Assembly: GCA_000508965.1 (NCBI GenBank)
Contig: BAHV02000010.1
Span: 736,929-800,928 of the forward strand
Direction: 5' to 3'
From: Dielma sp000508965
GTDB lineage: Bacteria > Bacillota_I > Bacilli_A > Erysipelotrichales > Erysipelotrichaceae
Length of the DNA stretch: 64,000 nucleotides
Position numbers and translations under genes: made by a program. The notes below the pieces were generated by a model. That model did no database searches. It was not told the origin of the DNA and worked only from the letters and a program-made list of their open reading frames with translations. This document shows, piece by piece, positions 35,707 through 44,753 of the stretch. How positions within the stretch are numbered: position 1 is the first letter of the stretch; every line of letters starts with the position of its first letter.

Positions 35707-36526
35707 TAAGATTATTTCGTTTTCTAATGTAGACGGTCCCGGCAACCGCTGCTCAATCTTTTTCCAGAGCTGTCCGTTTCGCTGTCTATATTGTCATAAT
35801 CCAGAAACCATCAATATGTGCGTCAACTGCGGCGAGTGTGTAAAAACTTGTCCGGTGCAGGCGCTTCAAATGATAGATGGCAGAGTGATTTGGGATAAGA
35901 AGCTGTGCGTTGAATGTGATACATGCATTAAAACATGCAAGCATTTGGCATCGCCTAGAATCAGCTGGATGAGCGTTGAGGATGTGGTTGAACATATCAA
36001 ATCTATTAAGCCATTTATCCGCGGTATTACGGTAAGCGGCGGTGAATGTATGAACCATGCTGATTTTCTTTTGGAATTATTCAAGGAAACGAAAAAACTT
36101 GGCTTAACTTGTCTGATTGACAGCAATGGCTACTATGATTTTGAAGATTATCCTGAATTGATGGCTGTTTGTGACGGTGTCATGCTTGATGTTAAAGCGA
36201 TATCTGATGATTTTCATTATTTTGTCACTGAACAGCATAATGCGATGGTTCTGAAGAATCTGCGTACCTTATTGGCAATGCATAAGCTTGAAGAGGTCAG
36301 AACCGTTATTCTGCCGGGTTTCGAAGACGAAAATACAAAAACCGTAACCGGCGTTTCTGAAATCATCAAGAGTCAATGCCGTTATAAATTACTGAAGTAT
36401 CGTTATTTTGGCGTGCGGGACGCCGGCGTGAAGGTTTTTGGCGAAGGCATCGTAAATCATGATGAGCTTGTGCGCTGTCAGAAAATCTGTGAAGAGCATG
36501 GCTGCACAACAAGTGTTATTATATAA
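35690..36526 (+). CDS. yjjW: YjjW-family glycyl-radical enzyme activase
   Basis: 278 residues from the ATG at 35690; a GTG at 35681 in the same frame is possible and neither has a strong ribosome-binding site. Radical-SAM triad CPFRCLYCHNP, then two inserted ferredoxin-like cluster motifs (CVNCGECVKTCP, CVECDTCIKTCK) typical of activases such as YjjW. It generates the Gly radical on the overlapping yjjI product using SAM. It ends at a strong terminator. Confidence 0.93.
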   Translation: MKAAVNKIISFSNVDGPGNRCSIFFQSCPFRCLYCHNPETINMCVNCGECVKTCPVQALQMIDGRVIWDKKLCVECDTCIKTCKHLASPRISWMSVEDVVEHIKSIKPFIRGITVSGGECMNHADFLLELFKETKKLGLTCLIDSNGYYDFEDYPELMAVCDGVMLDVKAISDDFHYFVTEQHNAMVLKNLRTLLAMHKLEEVRTVILPGFEDENTKTVTGVSEIIKSQCRYKLLKYRYFGVRDAGVKVFGEGIVNHDELVRCQKICEEHGCTTSVII

Positions 36527-36555
36527 AAATTAAAGACTGATTTGTTTCTCTCTTG

Positions 36556-36580
36556 AGAGGCTCATTGAGCCTCTTTTTTG
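36556..36580 (+). terminator. Terminator of the RNase J-ftsK-yjjI-yjjW operon
   Basis: AGAGGCTC-ATT-GAGCCTCT stem and a six-T run. Confidence 0.92.
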
Positions 36581-36658
36581 CTAATTTGGCTTTATTTTTA
36601 CTGTGGCATGGGTTAAAATAAGAATATTGTTTATACTAAGAAACAAGGAGGATTTTCG

Positions 36659-37927
36659 ATGAAAATAAAAATCAGAGAGGGGGTAACTTTAAATTTCATC
36701 CAAAGTGATAAATTTAAAGATATCGCTGTTTATATTGACTTTCTGCATGGGTTAAATGAAAAAGATGCTACCGAGCGTTCAGTGCTGTCAATGATGATGA
36801 CTGACCGCTGTGAAAAATATGATACGAAACAGAAAATGTCAAATGTATGTGATGAACTATATGGTGCTACCTTGTCATGCCGGACCATTGGCTGCGGCGG
36901 CGGTCATGTGGTAGAATTTCGCAGTAAGATTATTAATCCAATGTATGTTGAGGGCAGTGCGAATTTGCTTCGTGATCAGCTCTGTCTGATTAAAGAGATT
37001 TTATTTAATCCTTATTATGAGCAGGGACACTTCAGCAAGGAGATTTTTGATGAAGCTGTGCGGCTGCTTAAATCAAAAATTATGCGCCGTCTTGATGATG
37101 CTCAGACATACTCGCTCCTGCTGGCGTTTCAAAAGGCCGGTGAGCAGCAGCCGTTAAGTATATCAGCCCTGGGCAGTCTTGATATATTGTCAAAACTGAC
37201 GATTGAAGATGTCGAAAAGCAATATCAGACTATGCTGAATAACGATCCTGTTGAAATCATAGTTTGCGGCCAGTTTGACGAATTGCAGATGGGACGGATG
37301 ATTGAATCTATTTTTGATTTTACACAGCGTTCAGCGAAGGTAAATACACACTACTGTCTTAATACGGCTGTCAGCGATGAAATTACCAAAGTTGAAAAGG
37401 ATATCCCGCAAACCAATATCGCTATGATCTGGAAAAACGGTATCGATGTCGTTGATGAACAATATGCCGCATTGCGGGTAGCTAACGGTATTTTTGGTCA
37501 ATACTCAACGAGCTATCTGTTTCAGGAGGTTCGTGAGAAACACAGTCTTTGTTACTCTATTTTTTCTAATTTGATTTCTTTTGATGGTGCCTTAGTGGTA
37601 AGCACCGGTATCGAACATCAAAATATTGATCAGACAATACAGCTGATTAAAGAGCAGTTTGAACGCTGTAAAAAGGGTGAATTCAGTGATGAATTGATTT
37701 CAGTTACAAAGAAAATGATTATCAATTCACTGAAAGCAAGCCGTGATGATATGAATTCAATGATGTCTTATGCGTACAACAATTCGCTGCTTAATCGTGA
37801 ATTAACCATTGAAGAGAATATTGAAAGAATCAGCGATGTCAGTAAAGAGGCAATTCTTAAGGCATTTAATGCCTGTGAGCTGCTTGCGACAGTAGTGCTG
37901 ACAGGGAAGGAGAAGGCGCATGAATAA
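36659..37927 (+). CDS. ymfF: M16-family peptidase-like protein without active-site motif (YmfF-like)
   Basis: 422 residues. It shares the M16 two-lobe pattern (DFLHGLNEKDATERSVLSMMMTDR ... LFQEVREKHSLCYSIFSNL) but lacks HxxEH. AAGGAGG precedes the ATG. It overlaps the active-looking M16 gene by 8 bp. Such inactive/active pairs form heterodimers in other M16 systems. Downstream lies the ymfH gene, as in Bacillus. Confidence 0.85.
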   Translation: MKIKIREGVTLNFIQSDKFKDIAVYIDFLHGLNEKDATERSVLSMMMTDRCEKYDTKQKMSNVCDELYGATLSCRTIGCGGGHVVEFRSKIINPMYVEGSANLLRDQLCLIKEILFNPYYEQGHFSKEIFDEAVRLLKSKIMRRLDDAQTYSLLLAFQKAGEQQPLSISALGSLDILSKLTIEDVEKQYQTMLNNDPVEIIVCGQFDELQMGRMIESIFDFTQRSAKVNTHYCLNTAVSDEITKVEKDIPQTNIAMIWKNGIDVVDEQYAALRVANGIFGQYSTSYLFQEVREKHSLCYSIFSNLISFDGALVVSTGIEHQNIDQTIQLIKEQFERCKKGEFSDELISVTKKMIINSLKASRDDMNSMMSYAYNNSLLNRELTIEENIERISDVSKEAILKAFNACELLATVVLTGKEKAHE

Positions 37928-39197
37928 GGTGATCAGCAGTAAATATCAAGAGTCTTATATCGAAGAGACGCTGCCTAATGGATTAAAAGTCGTGCTGTGG
38001 CAGAAAAAAGGCTATGAAAAAAGCTATTTCATGATGACTACTCCTTTAGGTGCTTTAGATATTGAACAGGTGGATGCTGACGGCAAGGCTTTTCAGTTTG
38101 AACCCGGCACTGCGCATTTTCTCGAACATAAAATGTTTGAAGATGAAGATAAGGATGTAATGAATCTGTTTTCGGAAATGGGAGCCAATGTCAATGCATT
38201 TACATCTTATACAGAAACCGCCTATCATTTCACAACTACGGAAGATCCTGAAGAGCCTTTAAATCTTTTACTTGATTTTGTCCAGCGATTAACGATCAGT
38301 GAGGAATCAGTAGAAAAGGAAAAGGGAATTATCATTCAGGAGCTGCAGATGTACCAGCAGATGTCTGATTCACGTCTGATCAATGAAACTTTCTCATCAC
38401 TTTTTCATGAACATCCGCTGCGTTTTGATGTCGGCGGCTCACCGGAATCAGTGAACCGGATAACTAAATCAAGCTTGGAAGAATGCTATGCTTTAAATTA
38501 TCATCCTTCTACGATGATTTTAGTCGGGATTACCGGCCAAGAGCTTGAACCCTTGCTGGAAATTATTAAAAATAATCAAATGAAGAAGCAATTCAAGCCA
38601 ATCAAAAACGTAACTCGCAAACAATTCAGTGAACCGCAGACCGTGAAGCGCCCATACTATCAATTCAATATGGACGTGACGACACCCAAGGTGAATATTG
38701 CTTATAAGCTTCAGGGGATTAAAGACGGCATGCAGCGGCTTAAGATGGAATGGTGCCTTAAATTTATTTTGGATGCTTCCTTCACTTCTTTAAGCGAAGA
38801 TTATCAGCAATGGCTGATTGATGGAACGATCAACGATTTCTATGGCTTTGAACTCGAATTTGGTGAAGATTTCGGTTATATGATGTTTTATACTGAAACT
38901 GAGAAGCTGGATGAATTCAAACGAATTGTTGAGCTGACATTAGAAAAAGCAAAAGCTAATGGTATCAGTGAAACAACGCTTAATCAGCTGAAGCGCCGCT
39001 ATTATGGGCAGTCAATCCGTGATTTAAACAGTTTTGATGATATAGCCTTTACTTTTATGAGAGATTATTTCAATAAAATCGACTTTTTTGAAGCTTTAGA
39101 CGTAATCAATACGATTACAATGGCTGATATTCAGGCTGCTGCTGAATTGATGAATCTTGAACACCAGGCAATTCTTCATCTGATGCCAATTGAGTAA
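37920..39197 (+). CDS. ymfH: M16 zinc peptidase (YmfH-like)
   Basis: 425 residues. The inverted zinc motif HFLEH is in GTAHFLEHKMFED, with the distal Glu expected in EKGIIIQELQMYQ about 75 residues later; the C-terminal lobe includes LNSFDDIAFTFMRDYF. Probable zinc peptidase pairing with the preceding inactive subunit. Substrate unknown. Its stop directly abuts the stop of the convergent ssb gene with no gap. Confidence 0.9.
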   Translation: MNKVISSKYQESYIEETLPNGLKVVLWQKKGYEKSYFMMTTPLGALDIEQVDADGKAFQFEPGTAHFLEHKMFEDEDKDVMNLFSEMGANVNAFTSYTETAYHFTTTEDPEEPLNLLLDFVQRLTISEESVEKEKGIIIQELQMYQQMSDSRLINETFSSLFHEHPLRFDVGGSPESVNRITKSSLEECYALNYHPSTMILVGITGQELEPLLEIIKNNQMKKQFKPIKNVTRKQFSEPQTVKRPYYQFNMDVTTPKVNIAYKLQGIKDGMQRLKMEWCLKFILDASFTSLSEDYQQWLIDGTINDFYGFELEFGEDFGYMMFYTETEKLDEFKRIVELTLEKAKANGISETTLNQLKRRYYGQSIRDLNSFDDIAFTFMRDYFNKIDFFEALDVINTITMADIQAAAELMNLEHQAILHLMPIE

Positions 39198-39518
39198 TTA
39201 CTTATAGCTCAGAAAATCTACTTTCTCGGCAATCATATCGTAATTAATAAACGCATTACCTTCCTGGGACTGGTAGGTTCTTGATTGGATGCGGCCTTTG
39301 ATACCCATCATATCGCCGACTTTACAATAATCAACGACCGTTTCTGCACTGGCACGCCAGACTTCGACAGCAATTTGGTCATATTCATAAACCCCTTCGG
39401 AATTGCGGAAACCGCGCTCTACGTTTAAGAGCAGGGTAGTATGCTTTGTTCCATTAGGGGTTTCTTTCATTTCCGGCTTTTCCAGTACTTTGCCGATCAC
39501 TACAAATACATTGATCAT
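39198..39518 (-). CDS. ssb: Short single-stranded DNA-binding protein (OB fold only)
   Basis: 106 residues: MINVFVVIGKVLEKPEMKETPNGTKHTTLLLNVER is the SSB N-terminal OB fold, and EVWRASAETVVDYCKVGDMMGIKGRIQ the L45 region. It lacks the acidic C-terminal tail of replicative SSB (it ends DFLSYK), so it is a short paralogue, like those used in competence or plasmids, rather than the main SSB. GGAG site present. Confidence 0.88.
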   Translation of the reverse strand: MINVFVVIGKVLEKPEMKETPNGTKHTTLLLNVERGFRNSEGVYEYDQIAVEVWRASAETVVDYCKVGDMMGIKGRIQSRTYQSQEGNAFINYDMIAEKVDFLSYK

Positions 39519-39573
39519 AATTTTTTCTCCTTTTATATGTAGCTGTATTATGCCTTAAAAATGTAAAATTGGC

Positions 39574-39666
39574 AAAAGTCCGAATTTGCACTTGACAAGC
39601 AAAAAAGCCTGATTTAATCACAGTGAATTCCCAAAAAAAGCCCGCTTTATGCAAATACGGACTTTT
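39574..39666. repeat. Imperfect long inverted repeat upstream of ssb
   Basis: AAAAGTCCG-A-ATTTGC (39574-39589) pairs with GCAAAT-A-CGGACTTTT (39651-39666), 15 of 16 positions, with a 61-nt loop that itself holds two AAAAAAGCC segments. It could be a terminator-like or decayed mobile-element end; purpose unknown. Confidence 0.5.
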
Positions 39667-39677
39667 TTAAGCTTATA

Positions 39678-39704
39678 TAAAAAAAGACACGCTTGTGCGT
39701 GTCT
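39678..39704 (-). terminator. Terminator of rpsD
   Basis: Minus strand AGACACGC-ACAA-GCGTGTCT then T6; it starts 9 bp after the rpsD stop. Confidence 0.9.
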
Positions 39705-39712
39705 GTAAATGA

Positions 39713-40315
39713 CTATCTGTTGTAGAATTCGACAACCAGCAGTTCGTTTACTTCTTGATTTAATTCGCTTCTTTCAGGAAGACGTACATAAACACCTTTC
39801 TTAGCTTCTTTATCTACAGTAACAAATGCTTTTGTGTTGATTGTAGCTTCTAAAGCTTCAGCGATTGCTTTCATGTCTTTTGAAGTTTCTTTTACTGCAA
39901 TTGTCATACCCGGCTTAACGATGTAAGAAGGGATATCCACTTTCTTACCGTCAACAGTGATATGACCGTGGTTTACAAGCTGACGTGCTGCGCGGCGAGT
40001 TCTTGCAAAGCCCATGCGGTATACAAGGTTATCCAGTCTTGATTCAAGCAGGAACATGAAGTTATCGCCCTTAACACCTTTCATAGCAGATGCTTTTTTG
40101 AAAGTGTTGTAGAATTGACGTTCATTGATTCCATACATATAACGAATTCTTTGTTTTTCTCTTAACTGTAAACCGTAGTTAGTCAGTTTTACTCTCTTCG
40201 TTGGTCCATGCTGACCAGGAGCATAAGTTCTTTTTTGTAATTCTTCGCCGGTTTCAAGAACTGAGAAACCTAAGCGGCGGGAAACCTTCCAAACAGGTCC
40301 ATTAATACGTGCCAT
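39713..40315 (-). CDS. rpsD: 30S ribosomal protein S4
   Basis: 200 residues, standard size. N-terminal KVSRRLGFSVLETGEELQKRTYAPGQHGP, then an S4 domain (LESRLDNLVYRMGFARTRRAARQLVNHGHITVDGKKVDIPSY). It binds 16S rRNA first in 30S assembly, and in Bacillus S4 represses its own mRNA. A structured leader precedes the ATG. Confidence 0.98.
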   Translation of the reverse strand: MARINGPVWKVSRRLGFSVLETGEELQKRTYAPGQHGPTKRVKLTNYGLQLREKQRIRYMYGINERQFYNTFKKASAMKGVKGDNFMFLLESRLDNLVYRMGFARTRRAARQLVNHGHITVDGKKVDIPSYIVKPGMTIAVKETSKDMKAIAEALEATINTKAFVTVDKEAKKGVYVRLPERSELNQEVNELLVVEFYNR

Positions 40316-40500
40316 TTAAAAATCCTCCTTTAATTGTTTTATGGTTTTTGGCTATAAAACAATAACAGGGCGTAAATCATCATTGACGGGTGTCAATACT
40401 TTCGGTATCCTCACATATTGCAGCATGCTACCCGATACCCCGCAGAAACAGCGTTATTGACGCCTTAGACAAGACTTTACGAGCTGCCATCATTTTGACG
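40316..40500 (-). promoter_or_regulatory. Structured 5' leader of rpsD (probable S4 autoregulatory leader)
   Basis: About 185 nt of untranslated leader between the promoter and rpsD, unusually GC-rich for a gap and rich in inverted repeats; a GCGTCAATAACGC-type helix lies near its 5' side and a perfect 9-bp stem (TTGTTTTAT/ATAAAACAA, 40334-40362) stands right before the AAGGAGG ribosome-binding site. Firmicutes rpsD is known to be repressed by S4 through such a leader. This is inference from position and structure; the consensus fold was not checked. Confidence 0.65.
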
Positions 40501-40507
40501 CTATATT

Positions 40508-40536
40508 ACTATATCATTGATTGAATGTCCAGTCAA
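40508..40536 (-). promoter_or_regulatory. Promoter of rpsD
   Basis: TTGACT and TATAGT, exactly 17 bp apart on the minus strand. Confidence 0.85.
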
Positions 40537-40596
40537 TGAAAAAAGTGGAAATGCTGAAAATTTCGTTAATTTATACGCTAATAACGGGTTGATTTA

Positions 40597-40605
40597 TGAT
40601 ACAAT
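40597..40605 (+). promoter_or_regulatory. Extended -10 promoter of ezrA
   Basis: TGATACAAT, 20 bp upstream of the start; weak -35. Confidence 0.5.
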
Positions 40606-40625
40606 AAATACAGTGAGGTGTGTTT

Positions 40626-42368
40626 ATGGATAAGATTATGGAAACGCTCAAAGGACTTGGGGAAAACAATAACTTTTTGATTGGTGTAATCGTGGTCGGC
40701 GTGATTTTGATCCTGCTGATTATTTTTACGGTTCTAAACACTAAAAAGGTAAAAAAGCAGCTGAATGAAGCTGAGATGAATTATAATTCATTAAAGAGTA
40801 TTCCTTTGCCCTTTAAATTGAACAAGGCGGTGGCTTTGTCGAGAGTCAATTCCGCCGTTGCGGAAAGTGTGGAACGTTCCCGCAATGAATTTGACATCGT
40901 TCAGGAACAGCTGAAAGAAGCCAGTGTCTATCTGGGTGAAATTGATGATCTGATTTATGTACATAAGGTTAAGCAGGCGAAGCGTCAGCTGAAAGAATTG
41001 CAGGAGCTGCTTGAAAACTGTTCGGTGGGCGTGCATAAATTATCAACCTCTTTGGATAATATTTTGGAACAGGAAAGCGCTCAGCGTGAACAAATCAATA
41101 AGCTGAAAAATCAATTCCGTATCGATAAAGAAATCATTCGAGATAATCGAGAAAATTATAATAGCGGCATCGAGGTTTTGGAAGCGCGTGTAACGGCAAT
41201 TGAGAAGATGTTTTCTACCTTTGAAGAATGGATGTTTGCCAGCGAATTTGCCAAGGCAGGCACTCAGCAGGTAGAAATCAGCGAGGCGATGAAGGAGCTT
41301 GAACAGCTGATGGACGAATTTCCTGCTTTGTATGAGGAAGCGAAACTGTCACTGCCTAAGGCGATTGATGAAACGGGATATGTATATGCTCAGGCACGCA
41401 ATCAGGGCGTCTATCTGGAACATCTTGAAGCAAAACGCAATCTTGAAACTGTGACCGCGATGCTTAAGGATGATCTTGGCCGATTGTCAGAAGGTCGGAT
41501 CGAGGGTGTCATGGTTTCTTTGCTTGAATGTGAAAAACGACTCCAGCAGCTGAAGGAACAAATTGACCGTGAAGTGAAGGCTTCAGAGGAGTTTACAGCA
41601 TCTTATGAGCCGTTGCTGAATGACATTCAAACAATGAATGAAAATATTATCAAGCTGCGTGATTTATATGAACGGGTGAAGATCCGTTTTGGTTTTGAAA
41701 ATCTAACCGATTCATTAGATGCGATTGACCGCATGATGAGTGAAGTGCTGATAGCTCGTGACAAGCTGAAGGAATCAGCCGCTAATCAGGCAATCCCGGC
41801 GACTGCGCTGATGCTTTCAATGAATGAATTGAAGCAGCATTGCAAGGAATTGCTGGATGAGCTTGGCAAGATAAAGAAAAAGCTCGATACGGCATGTTCT
41901 GATGAAGAGAGGGCTAAAAAGCAGCTGCTTAAGCTTCAGCTTATCGTGAATGAAATTACTGTGAAAATCAATAAGAACCGTTTACCGTCGATCTCTTTAA
42001 AATATGAAGAAGATCTTCGTAAAGCCAATCTGATCATTAATGAAATTAACTGTCTGCTTGAAGCAACACCGCTGGATGTGGCTCGTCTTAATGAAAAATT
42101 AAAAGAAGCGATTGACTTTGTTTATACATTATTTAACAGTGTCAATAACCTTGTCGGCATGGCAATCATGGTTGAAAATACTATCGTCTTCGGCAATCGA
42201 TATCGTTCGACTTATCCGGAAATTGATTCTGAACTGACAAGGGCAGAATTGTGTTTCAGAAACGGACAATATACGAAGGCTTTGAAAATAGCTATTCAAA
42301 CGATTGAAAAACTGCATCCTGGTTCTTACGAAAAGCTGATTCGCAAGACACAGGGAACAGCTGCATAG
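40626..42368 (+). CDS. ezrA: Septation ring formation regulator EzrA
   Basis: 580 residues from ATG 40626 after GAGGTG. One N-terminal membrane span (FLIGVIVVGVILILLIIFTVL) followed by an almost fully helical, spectrin-like coiled coil. The family curbs FtsZ ring assembly. The ezrA-iscS-thiI order with divergent rpsD matches Bacillus. The C-terminal patch conserved in relatives is at about residue 518-528 (VENTIVFGNRY). Confidence 0.93.
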   Translation: MDKIMETLKGLGENNNFLIGVIVVGVILILLIIFTVLNTKKVKKQLNEAEMNYNSLKSIPLPFKLNKAVALSRVNSAVAESVERSRNEFDIVQEQLKEASVYLGEIDDLIYVHKVKQAKRQLKELQELLENCSVGVHKLSTSLDNILEQESAQREQINKLKNQFRIDKEIIRDNRENYNSGIEVLEARVTAIEKMFSTFEEWMFASEFAKAGTQQVEISEAMKELEQLMDEFPALYEEAKLSLPKAIDETGYVYAQARNQGVYLEHLEAKRNLETVTAMLKDDLGRLSEGRIEGVMVSLLECEKRLQQLKEQIDREVKASEEFTASYEPLLNDIQTMNENIIKLRDLYERVKIRFGFENLTDSLDAIDRMMSEVLIARDKLKESAANQAIPATALMLSMNELKQHCKELLDELGKIKKKLDTACSDEERAKKQLLKLQLIVNEITVKINKNRLPSISLKYEEDLRKANLIINEINCLLEATPLDVARLNEKLKEAIDFVYTLFNSVNNLVGMAIMVENTIVFGNRYRSTYPEIDSELTRAELCFRNGQYTKALKIAIQTIEKLHPGSYEKLIRKTQGTAA

Positions 42369-42376
42369 GTATCACT

Positions 42377-43510
42377 ATGATTTATTTAGACTATGCGTCA
42401 ACAACACCTGTTAATCAGGAAGTATTAAAAGCTTATACATATGTTTTAGAGAAATATTATGCCAATACAGATTCACTGCATGACGCAGGCTTAAGAGTTG
42501 CGGAATTAATGGAACAGAGCAGGGAGCAGACAGCTTCCTGCTTAAAAGTGAAAGCCAATGAACTGATGTTTACCTCGGGAGCCAGTGAAGCGAACAACAT
42601 GGCAATCAAAGGCAGCGCGTTTGCTTTGCAGCACCGCGGCAAACATTTGATTACCAGCTGTGTGGAACATTCAAGTGTCGATCAGGCAATGAAACAGCTT
42701 CAGGAATTGTTTGGCTTTGAAGTGACTTATCTGCCGGTGAACAGCAGCGGCGTTGTAGAAGCAGAGACATTGCGCCAAGCACTTCGTAAGGATACGATTC
42801 TTGTATCAATCATGGCTCTAAATAATGAAGTGGGATCGATCAATGATATTGCTGAGCTGGCAAAAGTGACCCATGAATCTTCACGGGCTGTGTTTCATAG
42901 TGACTGCACACAAATATTAGGCAAACAGCCGTTAACTTTTTTGCCGAATATTGAATTAGCTTCATTTTCGGCTCACAAAATCTATGGTTTAAAGGGCAGC
43001 GGCTTGCTTTATCACAAGCAGAATGTACATTTAGTGCCATTGATCTGCGGCGGTCAGCAGGAAGCCGGTCTGCGCGGCGGGACAAGCAATGCGCCCTGCA
43101 ACATTGCCTGGGCTAAAACAATACGGATCGCGTGTGAGGGAATGGACGAACACAGCCGGTACGTGTCAGAACTGAATCAGCACCTGCGCTTAGGACTGGC
43201 AGAAATTGACGGTGTTGAAATTAATTCACCGCATGATGCGACACCCTATATCTTAAATTTTTCGGTTATGGGTATGACAAGTGAGGTCATGCTGAATGCA
43301 TTGAATCACTATGGTATCTGTGTCTCATCAAGAAGTACCTGTTCCTCAAAAACCAAAGCTCCTTCCAAGGTGCTGATGGCTATGGGATACAGTGAGGAAA
43401 GAGCTACTCATTCACTGCGGATTTCACTTTCTCATTTGAGTAAGAAATCGGAAGTTGATGAATTGCTGAAAGTATTAAAGGAGATATTTAATGACTATCG
43501 AATCAAATAG
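42377..43510 (+). CDS. iscS: Cysteine desulfurase (NifS/IscS class)
   Basis: 377 residues. PLP-binding Lys in FSAHKIYGLKGSG (about residue 200), N-terminal IYLDYASTTPVNQEV, GGQQEAGLRGGTSNAP, and the sulphur-transferring Cys in SSRSTCSSKTKAP (about 321). It supplies persulphide to ThiI encoded next, with which it overlaps by 20 bp. Weak AGGT site. Confidence 0.94.
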   Translation: MIYLDYASTTPVNQEVLKAYTYVLEKYYANTDSLHDAGLRVAELMEQSREQTASCLKVKANELMFTSGASEANNMAIKGSAFALQHRGKHLITSCVEHSSVDQAMKQLQELFGFEVTYLPVNSSGVVEAETLRQALRKDTILVSIMALNNEVGSINDIAELAKVTHESSRAVFHSDCTQILGKQPLTFLPNIELASFSAHKIYGLKGSGLLYHKQNVHLVPLICGGQQEAGLRGGTSNAPCNIAWAKTIRIACEGMDEHSRYVSELNQHLRLGLAEIDGVEINSPHDATPYILNFSVMGMTSEVMLNALNHYGICVSSRSTCSSKTKAPSKVLMAMGYSEERATHSLRISLSHLSKKSEVDELLKVLKEIFNDYRIK

Positions 43511-44708
43511 TAAAATGGTTTATGACCACATTCTAGTTCGCTATGGCGAATTATCAACAAAAGGTAAAAATAAAAAGGATTTTATCCGCCGCTTGCATCA
43601 GAATATGAAAAACGCACTGCGTAATTATCCGGCTTTGGAATTTGAACGCACGCATGATCGGATGTATATCCTGCTGAACGGTGTTGATCCTGATGAAATA
43701 GCACCGATTATCAGCCGTGTTTTCGGGATTAGTTCATTTTCTTATGCACTGAAGGTGAACAGTGAGATTGAAGATATTATCGCAGCTGCTTATCAATCCG
43801 CCAACCAAAGCAATGCTAAGACTTTTAAGGTAGAAGCTCGCCGTCATTACAAGCTGTTTGGCATGATTTCTGATGAAATTAATCGTGCGGTTGCTACTGA
43901 AATTTTAAAGAATACGGAAATGAAAGTTGATGTTCATCATCCTGAACTGAGGATCATGATTGAAGTGCGTCAGTTTGAAACTTATATCATGACCAATAAA
44001 TTATTGGGTGCCGGCGGTTATCCAGTAGGTGTCGGCGGCAAATCTATGGTTATGCTGTCCGGCGGTATCGATTCACCTGTCGCTGCTTATTTGATGATGA
44101 AACGAGGCATCACGGTAGAATGCATCCATTACGCATCACCGCCATATACATCACCGAGGGCTCAGCAGAAGGTCGTGGATTTAGCTAAAATTTTAGCGTC
44201 TTATCAAGGTCATATCCGAATTCATGTGATTCCGTTTACAGAGTTACAGCTGGCTATTTATAAGCATGCGGATGAGAGCTATTGCATTACCTTAATGCGC
44301 CGAATGATGTATCGCATAGCAGAGCGTCTCGCTCAGCGTCAGAATTGTTTGGCGATTGTAAATGGCGAAAGCATCGGTCAGGTGGCTTCACAGACTTTAG
44401 AGAGTATGAATGTAATCAATGAGACAGTGACGTTGCCGGTAATCAGACCGGTAGTTACAATGGATAAATTGGAAATTATTGCTTTATCAGAAAAAATCGG
44501 CACTTATGAAACATCCATTCAGCCGTTTGAAGACTGCTGTACGATCTTTACGCCCAAAAATCCGGTAACGCATCCAGTAAGCCGTAAAGCAGTTGCTTTT
44601 GAACAAAAATTTGATTATGAAGCATTAATTGAGGATTGCCTGAATAAGATTGAAATTATCGATGTTTATCCAAATCAAAAAAATAACATAGAAGAAGATT
44701 TATTTTAG
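43491..44708 (+). CDS. thiI: tRNA 4-thiouridine/thiamine sulfurtransferase ThiI
   Basis: 405 residues. N-terminal ferredoxin-like/THUMP region, then a PP-loop (MLSGGIDSPVAAYLMMKRG). No C-terminal rhodanese domain, as in Bacillus ThiI. It adenylates tRNA U8 and inserts sulphur from IscS. GGAG site is 8 bp before the ATG at 43491. Confidence 0.95.
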   Translation: MTIESNSKMVYDHILVRYGELSTKGKNKKDFIRRLHQNMKNALRNYPALEFERTHDRMYILLNGVDPDEIAPIISRVFGISSFSYALKVNSEIEDIIAAAYQSANQSNAKTFKVEARRHYKLFGMISDEINRAVATEILKNTEMKVDVHHPELRIMIEVRQFETYIMTNKLLGAGGYPVGVGGKSMVMLSGGIDSPVAAYLMMKRGITVECIHYASPPYTSPRAQQKVVDLAKILASYQGHIRIHVIPFTELQLAIYKHADESYCITLMRRMMYRIAERLAQRQNCLAIVNGESIGQVASQTLESMNVINETVTLPVIRPVVTMDKLEIIALSEKIGTYETSIQPFEDCCTIFTPKNPVTHPVSRKAVAFEQKFDYEALIEDCLNKIEIIDVYPNQKNNIEEDLF

Positions 44709-44753
44709 TATAAAGTTTTAGGGTGGAGATAAACTATTCTTGAGGTGATAAAA

